14,712 nucleotides of DNA from an uncultured Lachnospiraceae bacterium. Lineage in GTDB: Bacteria > Bacillota > Clostridia > Lachnospirales > Lachnospiraceae. A program made the translations under genes and the position numbers. Of the stretch, positions 1 through 7,866 are shown in pieces. Location of the stretch: the NCBI GenBank assembly GCA_902796695.1, contig CADBQE010000091.1, positions 1 to 14,712 of the forward strand. The letters run 5' to 3'. The stretch's first letter is position 1. Every line of letters starts with the position of its first letter. Below the pieces are notes generated by a model, which was not told the origin of the DNA, ran no database searches, and saw nothing but the letters and a program-made list of their open reading frames with translations.

Positions 1-1017
1 CAGCAGTTTGCCGATGGCTTTGGGGTGGATGCCGTCGCGGGGCGGGTCCAGGACAATATAATCCGGGCTTTCGGGCAGGTCGTCCAGGACTTTCAGGACG
101 TCGCCGGCCAGGAAGCGGCAGTTGGTCAGGCCGTTTAAGGCCGCGTTGGCGCGGGCGGCGGCCACAGCTTCCTCCACGATCTCCACGCCGTAAACGCTTG
201 CGGCGGCCGGCGAGAGCATCTGGGCGATGGTGCCGGTGCCGCTGTAGAGGTCATAGACCACCGCACCGGGCGTAACGGAAATGTAATCCCGGGCTTTTGC
301 GTAAAGCAGTTCGGCGCCGGGCGTGTTGTTCTGGAAGAAGGAGAAGGGCGAGATCTTAAAGGAAAGGCCCAGAAGGTGCTCCGTCAGCTCCGCTTCTCCG
401 GACAGCAGCGTGACCCGCTCCGGTACGACGGCATCGGACAGGCTGTTGTTCTCCGTGTGCAGAATGCCGCGGATGCGGCCTTCCAGCGGAAGGGCATTCA
501 GCATTTCCGCGAAGGCGGCGGCGATATCCGGGGCAAAGCCCGACGCGGTCACCAGGTTCACCAGAATATCGCCGGCGGACCAGCTGCGTCTGAGGATCAG
601 GTGGCGCAGCAGGCCCTGATGGCTCTTTTTGTGATAGAAAGAAGTGCCCCGCTCCCGGAAGAAGGCCTGCACCGCACGGGTGACGGTATTCAGGTCCGGG
701 TGGATCAGGCGGCATTCCTCCACGGGCAGAACATTGAAAAAGCTTTTTTTCTGGTGAAGGCCCAGCGTCAGCGGGCCGTCCTTTTCCATGTTGCCGAAGG
801 AAAACTCCATTTTGTTGCGGTAGCCCGCGGACACGGGGCTGCCCAGAAAGCCCTCATAAGAAGAAGAGGCGAAAAAGTCCGCCCCTAAAACCGGAAGGAA
901 CAGCTTTTTCAGCTGTTCTTCCTTGGTGTGACATTCATCAGAATAAGCGGTGCCGTCGTAACGGCAGCCGCCGCAGCGCCCGAAGAGCGGGCATACGGAT
1001 TTTGTTGTTTCAGTCAT
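1..1017 (-). CDS. rlmD: 23S rRNA (uracil-5)-methyltransferase, RlmD/RumA-like, 3' end cut by window
   Basis: An S-adenosylmethionine-dependent enzyme that methylates C5 of a uridine in 23S rRNA; the TrmA/RumA family also includes tRNA m5U54 enzymes, so the exact target is inferred. 339 codons are visible and the frame is open to the window edge. Seen: an N-terminal [4Fe-4S] cysteine set C9-x5-C15-x2-C18 with a fourth Cys at about 102; the FQNN motif at 228-231; the SAM-binding segment DLYSGTGT around 256-263; and DPPR at 324-327. The catalytic Cys expected after DPPR lies beyond the window. The protein starts almost directly at the cysteine cluster, so the N-terminal TRAM domain of E. coli RlmD is absent. 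The ATG at 1017 follows a GGGGA-type ribosome binding site, and an 8-bp hairpin lies just upstream. It is 56 bases downstream of a small membrane-protein gene and probably shares its transcript. Confidence 0.9.
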   Translation of the reverse strand, partial: MTETTKSVCPLFGRCGGCRYDGTAYSDECHTKEEQLKKLFLPVLGADFFASSSYEGFLGSPVSAGYRNKMEFSFGNMEKDGPLTLGLHQKKSFFNVLPVEECRLIHPDLNTVTRAVQAFFRERGTSFYHKKSHQGLLRHLILRRSWSAGDILVNLVTASGFAPDIAAAFAEMLNALPLEGRIRGILHTENNSLSDAVVPERVTLLSGEAELTEHLLGLSFKISPFSFFQNNTPGAELLYAKARDYISVTPGAVVYDLYSGTGTIAQMLSPAAASVYGVEIVEEAVAAARANAALNGLTNCRFLAGDVLKVLDDLPESPDYIVLDPPRDGIHPKAIGKLL

Positions 1018-1028
1018 ATGATTCCCCG

Positions 1029-1053
1029 GCGGACAGACGCGGGGCCTGTCCGC
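1029..1053 (-). other. Inverted repeat in the leader of the rRNA methyltransferase gene
   Basis: A perfect 8-bp inverted repeat, GCGGACAG at 1029-1036 and CTGTCCGC at 1046-1053, with a 9-base loop; a possible G-U pair extends it at 1028/1054. It ends 11 bases before the methyltransferase start codon. No U-tract follows on the minus strand, so it is not a canonical terminator. On the minus strand the loop contains CCCCG, complementary to the CGGGG of the ribosome binding site just downstream, so a pseudoknot or translation-dampening structure is possible. Function is inference. Confidence 0.45.
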
Positions 1054-1073
1054 TGCTGATTCGGAAATAGAGG

Positions 1074-1316
1074 TTACGGAACGGCGAACTCGACGTCGTT
1101 CGCGGGTTTTTCAACAGGCTGAGCGGCGGCATCGGCATCGGAGGCGGATTCACCTTCCGCCGCGTTTTCTTCCGCTTCATCGAAGAAATCGTCGTCCAGT
1201 TCTTCTTCGTCTTCCGCGAAGAAGAAGTAATAAATACCGTAGGCTACGGCGGCCAGGAAGGCCAGGATGCCGCAGGCGGTCAGGATTCGGCGCAGCAGGC
1301 TTTTCTTTTTCATCAT
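1074..1316 (-). CDS. Small acidic single-pass membrane protein, unknown function
   Basis: An 80-residue protein I do not recognise. It has a basic N-terminus (MMKKKSLLRR), one hydrophobic helix at about residues 11-33 (rich in Leu, Ala, Tyr, Phe), then a strongly acidic, probably disordered tail with 19 Asp/Glu in the last 46 residues. The positive-inside rule suggests a cytoplasmic N-terminus and a tail outside, unless the helix is a cleaved signal; no convincing cleavage site or lipobox is seen. Two ATG codons are adjacent (1316 and 1313). The GGAAG ribosome binding site is 4 bases from the first and 7 from the second, so the second may be used. It lies between pcrA and an rRNA methyltransferase gene with its own promoter upstream. 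A real gene is supported by the ribosome binding site, the promoter and a coherent topology. Confidence 0.75.
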   Translation of the reverse strand: MMKKKSLLRRILTACGILAFLAAVAYGIYYFFFAEDEEELDDDFFDEAEENAAEGESASDADAAAQPVEKPANDVEFAVP

Positions 1317-1343
1317 TATACTTCCTTTCCTGTTCCTGATGCT

Positions 1344-1373
1344 ATCATAACATATTACTTTCCGGTTTCACAA
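1344..1373 (-). promoter_or_regulatory. Predicted sigma-A promoter with extended -10, upstream of the small membrane-protein gene
   Basis: On the minus strand: -35 TTGTGA (1373-1368), an 18-base spacer, and -10 TATGAT (1349-1344) preceded by TG plus one base, the extended -10 element. The -10 matches consensus at 5 of 6 positions and the -35 at 4 of 6. It begins 14 bases after the pcrA stop codon and ends 27 bases before the small gene. It would give the small protein and the rRNA methyltransferase transcription independent of pcrA. Confidence 0.6.
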
Positions 1374-1386
1374 GAGGGCGGGCGCC

Positions 1387-3759
1387 TTATTCTTCGCGGG
1401 TCAGCGCCGCGTATTCCGGCAGCAGGACCTTGCGGCCGAATTTGTCGAAGAGGATCGTGACCGTGGTCTCCTTCGCGGTCTTTTCGGTTTTTTCCACCGT
1501 GCCGGCGCCGAAGCGGCGGCTGACGACGCGGTCGCCCGGGGCAAATTCGGTCAGGATCTCCTTGCCGCCCGAAGAGGCCGATCCGCTGACGGAGCGGGCG
1601 GCGGGACGGCTCCCGGCCTCCTGCGCGCTTCCCGCACGGCCGGGCCGGGATAAGGCTCCGAATCCGAAACTGTCTCCGTCGTCCGTCCAGACAGGGGCTT
1701 CCTGCCGGGCCCCCGCGGAGCGGTTTCCGAAGGACCAGCCGTTGCCGCGGCGGGCGGACCATTCATCGCCCGAAGAGGCGTAGCGCCAGTCGTCGTTCCC
1801 GCGGCTTCCGCCGGTGGAGGACATCATCAGGCCGCGCCGCTCGTGCTTTAACACTTCGGACGGGATCTCTTCCACAAAGCGGCTGATCGTATGGGTCTGG
1901 AAGGATCCGTTCACCATCCGGCGGGCCGCCGCCGTCATGACCAGTTTTTTCATGGCGCGGGTAATGCCGACGTAGCACAGGCGCCGTTCTTCTTCCAGAT
2001 CGGCGTCGTCGCCGGAGTACTGCACGCGTTCTCCGGGGAAGATCTGCTGCTCCATGCCGGCCATGTAGACCTTGGGGAATTCCAGGCCCTTGGCGCTGTG
2101 GAGGGTCATCAGGACGACCTTGTCGGAGTCATCCTCCAGGGAATCCACGTCCGCCACCAGCGAAGTTTCCGACAGGAACTGCGAAAGGGCGTCCAGGCCG
2201 ACCTCTCCGCCGAAGTCCGCGGCTTTGTTGACCAGTTCGTCCAGGTTTTCCCGTCTGGCCTCCGCTTCGATCTCGCCTTCCTCCAGCAGGTAGTCCAGAT
2301 AGCCGGTCTCGCGGAGCGTCCGCTCGATCAGGGCCTCCACGCTGGTGGAAAGCGCTTCCGCCTGCAGGCGCATCAGCAGTTCCGTGAAGGCGGTCAGCTT
2401 GGCGGCCGCGCCTTTGGAAATGCCGGGGATCTCGGGGGCCATGGTCATGGATTCCAGCAGGGACAGGTCCTCGCGCGCGGCAAATTCCGCCACGCGGTCC
2501 ATGGTGGTGTCGCCGATCCCGCGCTTGGGCACGTTGACGATGCGGCGCAGGGAGACGTCGTCCCGCGGGTTTGCGATCAGCCTGAGATAGCTCAGGCAGT
2601 CCTTGATCTCGCGGCGTTCATAGAAATTGACGCCGCCGATCAGGCGGTAGGGCAGGCCGTCCGCCACAAAGGCTTCCTCCAGCACGCGGGACTGCGCGTT
2701 GGTCCGGTACAGTACGGCGCAGCTGCCGTACGGGAAGCGGTCGCGCTCCTTGCGGATATCCTGCAGAATGCCCCGGGCTTCCTCGCGGGCCTCGCTGTAT
2801 TCCCGGAAAATCACGGGATCGCCCTCTTCCATGGCGGACCAGAGCGTCTTTTCCTTCCGGCCCACATTATGTGCGATCACGCCGTTGGCGGCCTTCAGGA
2901 TCGTCTTGGTGGAACGGTAATTCTGCTCCAGGCGGATGACTTTTGCCTCCGGGAAGATGCTTTCGAAATTCAGAATATTGCGGATCTCCGCGCCGCGGAA
3001 GCGGTAGATCGACTGGTCGTCGTCGCCCACCACGCAGAGGTTCCGGTGCTCTTTAGCCAGCAGCTCCACGAAGCGGAACGGCGCCGGGTTGGTGTCCTGG
3101 TACTCGTCCACCATCACGTAGCGGAAGCGGGCGCGCCAGTGCTCCAGCACGTCCGGATTGTCCTCAAACAGCTGCACGGCGTTCAAAAGCAGGTCGTCGA
3201 AATCCATCGCGTTGGCCAGCAGCAGCCGCCGCTGATATTCGCGGTAGAGACGCACGTGGCGTTCTTCGCCGTAGCGGCCCGCGGACAGCGCCTCCGCGTC
3301 GTCCGGGGAATTCATCTTGTTTTTCCAGGAAGAGATGCGCCGCAGCACGTCCCGCTCCCGGTACTCCTTGGGATTGTAATCCAGTTCCTTGATGATGCGC
3401 CGCATCAGCACGCGGGAATCATCCGTATCATAGATCGTAAAATCCTTGGTATAGCCCAGGCGGTCCGCCGCCGTGCGCAGAATGCGCAGGCAGGTGCTGT
3501 GAAAAGTCGCCACCCAGACCTTGCCCCCGTCCGGCGCCGTGTCCGTCACGCGGGTCTTCATCTCCTCGGCCGCCTTATTCGTAAAGGTGATAGCCAGGAT
3601 ATTCCAGGGGGAAACGCCCTGTTCCAGCAGATGCGCCACCCGGCAGGTCAGCGTCCGGGTCTTGCCCGACCCGGCCCCGGCCAGGATCAGAACAGGCCCT
3701 TCCGTCGCCAGTACCGCCTCCCTCTGAGGCGGATTCAGATTCTCTATCGTAAATGACAT
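1387..3759 (-). CDS. pcrA: ATP-dependent 3'-5' DNA helicase PcrA (UvrD/Rep family, SF1A)
   Basis: PcrA unwinds DNA in repair and rolling-circle replication, clears RecA filaments, and in Bacillota binds RNA polymerase to resolve transcription-replication conflicts. All superfamily 1A motifs are visible in 790 residues: Q-motif LNPPQREAV (8-16), Walker A GAGSGKT (28-34), Walker B DEYQDTN (218-224), motif III GDDDQSIYRFRGA (245-257), motif IV QNYRST (279-284), motif V TLHSAKGLEF (552-561) and motif VI VGITRA (597-602). A low-complexity Gly/Ser/Arg linker (about 645-735) leads to a C-terminal Tudor-like domain with GDRVVSRRFGAGTV (742-755), the RNA polymerase contact domain known from PcrA/UvrD. 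The length is slightly above the usual 720-750 because of this linker. The ATG at 3759 has an AAAGGAG site 5 bases upstream. It follows the GH36 gene by 45 bases but is functionally unrelated. Confidence 0.97.
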   Translation of the reverse strand: MSFTIENLNPPQREAVLATEGPVLILAGAGSGKTRTLTCRVAHLLEQGVSPWNILAITFTNKAAEEMKTRVTDTAPDGGKVWVATFHSTCLRILRTAADRLGYTKDFTIYDTDDSRVLMRRIIKELDYNPKEYRERDVLRRISSWKNKMNSPDDAEALSAGRYGEERHVRLYREYQRRLLLANAMDFDDLLLNAVQLFEDNPDVLEHWRARFRYVMVDEYQDTNPAPFRFVELLAKEHRNLCVVGDDDQSIYRFRGAEIRNILNFESIFPEAKVIRLEQNYRSTKTILKAANGVIAHNVGRKEKTLWSAMEEGDPVIFREYSEAREEARGILQDIRKERDRFPYGSCAVLYRTNAQSRVLEEAFVADGLPYRLIGGVNFYERREIKDCLSYLRLIANPRDDVSLRRIVNVPKRGIGDTTMDRVAEFAAREDLSLLESMTMAPEIPGISKGAAAKLTAFTELLMRLQAEALSTSVEALIERTLRETGYLDYLLEEGEIEAEARRENLDELVNKAADFGGEVGLDALSQFLSETSLVADVDSLEDDSDKVVLMTLHSAKGLEFPKVYMAGMEQQIFPGERVQYSGDDADLEEERRLCYVGITRAMKKLVMTAAARRMVNGSFQTHTISRFVEEIPSEVLKHERRGLMMSSTGGSRGNDDWRYASSGDEWSARRGNGWSFGNRSAGARQEAPVWTDDGDSFGFGALSRPGRAGSAQEAGSRPAARSVSGSASSGGKEILTEFAPGDRVVSRRFGAGTVEKTEKTAKETTVTILFDKFGRKVLLPEYAALTREE

Positions 3760-3772
3760 GCACTCTCCTTTG

Positions 3773-3799
3773 GTGACAGGGGGACGGTTCCTTTGTCAC
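3773..3799. repeat. Short REP-like palindrome between the alpha-galactosidase gene and pcrA
   Basis: A 27-bp element with perfect 6-bp arms, GTGACA (3773-3778) and TGTCAC (3794-3799), around the core GGGGGACGGTTCCTT. On the + strand the inner part can extend the stem through G-C and G-T pairs; on the minus strand some of these become A-C mismatches. The phrase resembles a dispersed repeat I recall from many clostridial genomes, which I associate with REP-type elements mobilised by IS200-like (Y1/TnpA_REP) transposases; that is recall, not a search. On the + strand it is followed by a run of six T, so it could also end antisense transcription. Only one copy is present here. Confidence 0.55.
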
Positions 3800-3804
3800 G
3801 TTTT

Positions 3805-5445
3805 TTATACCGGGACCCGGTAGGAGAAGCACTCCTCCCCGAGCCGGTAGGTAATTTCCAGCAGTTCCTGTTTCCCGTTCATTTCATGGCGGACCGACAC
3901 GTCCCGCGCGGTCTCGAAGATCAGGCGCAGGCGGTCCCAGGCATCGCGCCGGGCCGGCGTAAAGTCGCCCAGCTCATCGGAGCACAGGCGGACCTGGCTG
4001 AACAGGGCGCATCCGAGCGCCAGCATCTTTTTCTGCTCCGACGTCAGCTTCAGGTTCTTGTCCCGCAGGTAAAATACATCCGGGTCGCTGCCGAACGCGC
4101 GCCCGTTTAACTGGCGGCGCCAGACCGCGTTCAGGATCGCCTGGCGGGTGGAGATGCGCTCCCGGTGCGTCAGCTTCATCCACGGCGCGTCATCCCAGTC
4201 CAGGCCCACGTCGCAGCTGATGCGGCAGTAGTCCACCAGGCCGAAGGCCGGCATCAGCGGGACGCCGCAGCCCAGAATGAGCTTGTCGCCGCAGAGTTCC
4301 CGGAGGAATTTCATGGCCCGGATCATGCGCCCGCCGCGGGTCTCGTGCTTATCCCCGAACGGGGCGGCGGCGTACAGGAAGTCCAGTTTGACCAGATCAT
4401 AGCCCCATTCGTCGAAGACCCGCCGGAAGGTTTCCTTCAGATAATCGCGGACTTCCGGATAGTCGAAGTCCAGCGCGTAAAAGCCGCCCCAGTTGATGCC
4501 GCAGTACCAGGGCTCGCGGTTATGGAAATAGAACCACTTGGGATGCTCCTCATACAGCTTCGAGCGCTTGCAGGCCGCAAACGGGGCCAGCCAGAGCCCG
4601 GCTTTGAAGCCTTTTTCGTGGATGGCGTCCGCCATGGCCTTCATGCCGTTCGGGAATTTGGCCGGATCCGCTTCCAGCCAGTCGCCCACGGCCGGCTCCC
4701 AGCCGTCGTCGATCTGGAAAAGATCGCCGGGCTTAAGGACCTGCGCGGCGCCTTCCAGATCCGCCAGCATGGTCTCTTCGCTGATATCCTCATAGCGGTT
4801 GTACCAGCTGGTATAACCGGAAAGCGTCTCCGCAGTGCGGGGCTTGATGCCCAGCGCGTTGAACCAGCCGTCAAACACCTCCTGCTCCGTGCCGGCCGCG
4901 ATATACAGATCCAGCACGGGGTACTCGCCGCTTACCGCAAGCCCTTCGCAGTCGCGGCTGACGATCAGCTTATTGGCATCCGCATGATACGTAAACTGGG
5001 TATAGCCCGGCGCCTCATCCAGAGAGGCGATCAGGCGGAACTGATCTCCGTGGCGGAAATAGCAGTAGGAAGTCCCCTGCATAATGCCTTTTTTGCCCGG
5101 ATAGCTGCGGAAATAGTAGTCGCCGTAGCTTTCCAGCCCGTAGTGCCGGATCACCGGCGCGGGCAGCGGGCCGATGCCCTTCGTGCTGCCGTTCCGGGTC
5201 AGTTCCGGCGAATAGGACCAGGTCTGGAAGCCGTTCATGAAAACGAATCCGTCTTCCTCCAGGCGCACGCCGATCTCCGCCTCCACCGATTTCAGACGGC
5301 CTTCCGGCAGTTCCGCGCGCGGCGACAGGGTGATCTGCCGCAGGGAGGTATCCGGGACCACGTCCCAGTGTTTCTGACAGGTGCCGCTCTGGCGATGCTC
5401 GCCCAGCGCGGTCTCCACGGTAATCGTATAGGTCAGTTTCGGCAT
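3805..5445 (-). CDS. Alpha-galactosidase, glycoside hydrolase family 36 (clan GH-D)
   Basis: A retaining exo-hydrolase predicted to release terminal alpha-linked galactose from oligosaccharides such as raffinose, stachyose or melibiose. 546 residues, close to the compact GH36 enzymes (Thermotoga GalA is about 552). An N-terminal beta-sandwich (about 1-200) precedes the (beta/alpha)8 barrel. Visible motifs: YTSWYNRY (211-218), QIDDGWE (244-250), the predicted nucleophile D355 in VKLDFLYA, and the predicted acid/base D412 in RISCDVGLDW. The nucleophile-to-acid/base spacing of 57 residues is close to that of the Thermotoga enzyme. There is no signal peptide or membrane segment, so it is cytoplasmic and acts after uptake. 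The ATG at 5445 has AAAGGAG 7 bases upstream. It follows the GH2 gene by 28 bases, almost certainly one operon. Alpha-N-acetylgalactosaminidase activity, seen in related families, is not excluded. Confidence 0.9.
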   Translation of the reverse strand: MPKLTYTITVETALGEHRQSGTCQKHWDVVPDTSLRQITLSPRAELPEGRLKSVEAEIGVRLEEDGFVFMNGFQTWSYSPELTRNGSTKGIGPLPAPVIRHYGLESYGDYYFRSYPGKKGIMQGTSYCYFRHGDQFRLIASLDEAPGYTQFTYHADANKLIVSRDCEGLAVSGEYPVLDLYIAAGTEQEVFDGWFNALGIKPRTAETLSGYTSWYNRYEDISEETMLADLEGAAQVLKPGDLFQIDDGWEPAVGDWLEADPAKFPNGMKAMADAIHEKGFKAGLWLAPFAACKRSKLYEEHPKWFYFHNREPWYCGINWGGFYALDFDYPEVRDYLKETFRRVFDEWGYDLVKLDFLYAAAPFGDKHETRGGRMIRAMKFLRELCGDKLILGCGVPLMPAFGLVDYCRISCDVGLDWDDAPWMKLTHRERISTRQAILNAVWRRQLNGRAFGSDPDVFYLRDKNLKLTSEQKKMLALGCALFSQVRLCSDELGDFTPARRDAWDRLRLIFETARDVSVRHEMNGKQELLEITYRLGEECFSYRVPV

Positions 5446-5473
5446 GGCAATGCTCCTTTTATGGGGGCCGGGA

Positions 5474-7813
5474 TCAGGCCCGGATGGTGAATTCCACAGT
5501 AACGGGATCGGTGCCCGGCGCGCTGAGCGTCACCTTTGCGGTGCCGGGAGCGCCGGCTGTCCGGACGTACAGGCCGCTCATGCCGCCTTCCGCGGTCACG
5601 AGGGGGGGACAGGCCAGTGTCAGCGGACCTTCCGTTCCGGCCAGGATCGGAAGCTGGGCGTACGGGGCGATATTGCCCGCGTCGTCCTTCACCAGAATGC
5701 GCAGGGCGGCCATATCATAGCCGTCTCCTTCGGTCAGCTCCGTTTTGCTGGGCAGGACTTCCAGGTGCAGCTTCTGCCCGGGCCGCTTTTCGACCCGGCT
5801 GACCACCTCGCCGTCCTTCTTCCCTTCAAAGCGCCAGCTGCTCATGGCGCCGCCCCAGCCGCCAACGTATTTGCCGTACAGGCGCACGCCTTCCGCGTAT
5901 TTGAGGCGGTAGCGGAACATGATCCAGGCGACCCGCAGCTTTTCCTTAAGGGGCAGTCCGCCCGGGCCGTACTTTGCCATCGCGCTGATGGCCTTGCGCA
6001 CCGCCGCCGCTTTCTTCGGCTTATAGCCTTCCTGGCTCTCCAGCAGTTCGCCCACCGTATCCTCCAGCAGGATCGGTTCATGCTTAAGACCCGTCAAAGG
6101 CTTCGGAACGATGGTGCCCACGAACGCGTCGTTCCGGTACAGGTCGACCTCGTCCGCGTTGGTGAACAGATAAACCGGCCCTACCTGACCGCCCGGGTAG
6201 TCGCCGATATCCATGGAGGAGCCGATCTCCAGCACCGGGCGCTCTTCGCCCTGCGCGGCATAGACCGCTGCCGCCAGCTTGGGGTTGCGGAACGCGTCCA
6301 GCACGCCGTGATAGCAGATGCGGTCGCCGGAGCCGAAATCTCCGTGCGTGGCATAGTCAAACATGCACCAGCCGAAGCAGCCCGCGTGCTCCCCGCTGGT
6401 TAAGGCCGCGCCCTGGACCCGGGCATGGCGCAGCGCGTGCTCCTGCCGCTTTTCCCAGGGATCGAACGCCTTGGTCGGGAACATGTGGCCGTTCATTTCA
6501 CTGATCAGGAAGCCCTTGTCCAGATGCTTCGTGACCGACTTTTTCGCCTTGACCGGAGGCGTTGTGCCGTTGTAGGAAAAATCATTGAAGGCGTAGACAT
6601 CCTCCAGCAGGCTGCTGTTTTCGATATAGCGCACGCCGCTGGTCTGCCGCGAAGGATCGAGCGCATGGGCCGCCTTGTTGGTGCGGCGGTAGAATTCGTC
6701 GTCGTCCTGGCTCTCGTTGATGCGCACGCCCCAGAGGACGATGCTCGGGTGATTGCGGTACTGCAGGACCATTTCCCGCACGTTTTCCACGGCCTGGTCC
6801 TTCCATTCTTCCCCGCCGATATGCTGCCAGCCGGGGATCTCCGTAAACACCATCAGGCCGCGCCGGTCGCATTCGTCGATAAAATACTGGCTCTGCGGAT
6901 AATGCGAGGTGCGCACCGCGTTGCAGGCCAGCTCCTCTTTCAGGATCCGGGCGTCTTCGCGCTGCAGGTGCTCCGGCGCCGCGTAGCCCAGATACGGATA
7001 GCACTGGTGGCGGTTAAGGCCGCGCAGGAAGCATTTTTCCCCGTTCAGGAAGAAGCCGTCCGCCGTAAACAGCGCGGTCCGGAAGCCGAACGTCACTTCC
7101 TTCCGGTCGCCCATGCCGCCGTCCTTATCCATCAGCGTGACTTCGCAGGTGTACAGGTACGGATCGTCCGGCGACCACGGGCGCGCATCGGTCAGCGTAA
7201 GATCAAAGACCTTGCCGGGCCCGGACAGCTGATAGACGCAGGTTCCTTCCCCGTCCAGAATCCGGATATAGGCGCCGCCCGCCTCCCCGTCCACCGTCAG
7301 TTCCACGTGGGCTTTGTCGGTGTCGGGCGTATAGACAAAAACATCCTCCAGATAGTCCCGGGGCCTTACGTCCAGCCAGGCGTCCCGGTACAGGCCGCCG
7401 TAGGTCAGGTAATCGATCACAAAGCCGAAAGGCGGCACGGCCGGATTCTCCGTGGTGTCCAGCTTCACGGCGATCTCGTTGTCCGCGCCGTAATTGACAA
7501 AGCTGGTGATTTCGGTCCGGAACGCGGTATAGCCGGTATTGTGGGCCGCCACCGCCTGATGATTGCAGTAAAGCGTCGCGATATGCGCCGCCCCGTCAAA
7601 CTGCAGGAACAGCCGCTTCCCGCGCCATTCCTCCGGGATCTGCAGACGGGTGCGGTAGCCTGTCAGGCCCGCAAAATCCGCCGGGCTCGAATAATGCAGC
7701 ATCTGCGTCCCCACGTTATGGGGCAGGCGCACGGGCTCGGCTGCGGTCTCAAAACGCAGGAATTCATCGGACCAGACGGGGGTGAACTCCCAGTTGTTGT
7801 TGATTCTCAGCAT
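5474..7813 (-). CDS. Glycoside hydrolase family 2 protein, probable beta-galactosidase
   Basis: A retaining GH2 enzyme expected to remove terminal beta-linked sugar, most likely galactose, inside the cell; 779 residues and no signal peptide. Order: jelly-roll sugar-binding domain (about 1-150), Ig-like domain (about 150-245), a TIM barrel beginning near the GFFLNGEKCFLRGLNRHQ segment (253-270), then C-terminal beta domains. In the barrel, RTSHYPQSQYFIDECDRRGL (301-320) is typical GH2. The predicted acid/base is E367 in WGVRINES and the nucleophile E439 in ISEMNGH. A Lys-rich helical stretch (about 586-650) ending in RLYGKYVGGWGG interrupts the C-terminal beta region. The ATG at 7813 has GAAGGAG 5 bases upstream. 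It is first of a two-gene unit with GH36, behind its own predicted promoter. Beta-glucuronidase or beta-mannosidase specificity cannot be ruled out by sequence alone. Confidence 0.87.
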   Translation of the reverse strand: MLRINNNWEFTPVWSDEFLRFETAAEPVRLPHNVGTQMLHYSSPADFAGLTGYRTRLQIPEEWRGKRLFLQFDGAAHIATLYCNHQAVAAHNTGYTAFRTEITSFVNYGADNEIAVKLDTTENPAVPPFGFVIDYLTYGGLYRDAWLDVRPRDYLEDVFVYTPDTDKAHVELTVDGEAGGAYIRILDGEGTCVYQLSGPGKVFDLTLTDARPWSPDDPYLYTCEVTLMDKDGGMGDRKEVTFGFRTALFTADGFFLNGEKCFLRGLNRHQCYPYLGYAAPEHLQREDARILKEELACNAVRTSHYPQSQYFIDECDRRGLMVFTEIPGWQHIGGEEWKDQAVENVREMVLQYRNHPSIVLWGVRINESQDDDEFYRRTNKAAHALDPSRQTSGVRYIENSSLLEDVYAFNDFSYNGTTPPVKAKKSVTKHLDKGFLISEMNGHMFPTKAFDPWEKRQEHALRHARVQGAALTSGEHAGCFGWCMFDYATHGDFGSGDRICYHGVLDAFRNPKLAAAVYAAQGEERPVLEIGSSMDIGDYPGGQVGPVYLFTNADEVDLYRNDAFVGTIVPKPLTGLKHEPILLEDTVGELLESQEGYKPKKAAAVRKAISAMAKYGPGGLPLKEKLRVAWIMFRYRLKYAEGVRLYGKYVGGWGGAMSSWRFEGKKDGEVVSRVEKRPGQKLHLEVLPSKTELTEGDGYDMAALRILVKDDAGNIAPYAQLPILAGTEGPLTLACPPLVTAEGGMSGLYVRTAGAPGTAKVTLSAPGTDPVTVEFTIRA

Positions 7814-7832
7814 ATTGACTCCTTCAACGATC

Positions 7833-7849
7833 CGAAACGACCGATTTCG
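7833..7849. promoter_or_regulatory. Possible operator palindrome near the GH2 transcription start
   Basis: Short inverted repeat CGAAA (7833-7837) and TTTCG (7845-7849) separated by 7 bases, downstream of the predicted extended -10 element and upstream of the GH2 ribosome binding site. The position suits a repressor site for a sugar-responsive regulator, but the arms are only 5 bp and could be chance. Confidence 0.25.
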
Positions 7850-7866
7850 TATAATAACCTAGGATA

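Noticed and set aside
1359..1373. Possible CcpA cre site near the small membrane-protein promoter (TGAAACCGGAAAGT on the minus strand)
   Set aside because: At least three mismatches to conserved cre positions and no palindromic right half.
1891..3756. Long + strand open frame opposite pcrA
   Set aside because: Antisense shadow of a GC-rich gene with clear helicase motifs; its product has a His/Gln/Val-rich composition with no domain and no ribosome binding site.
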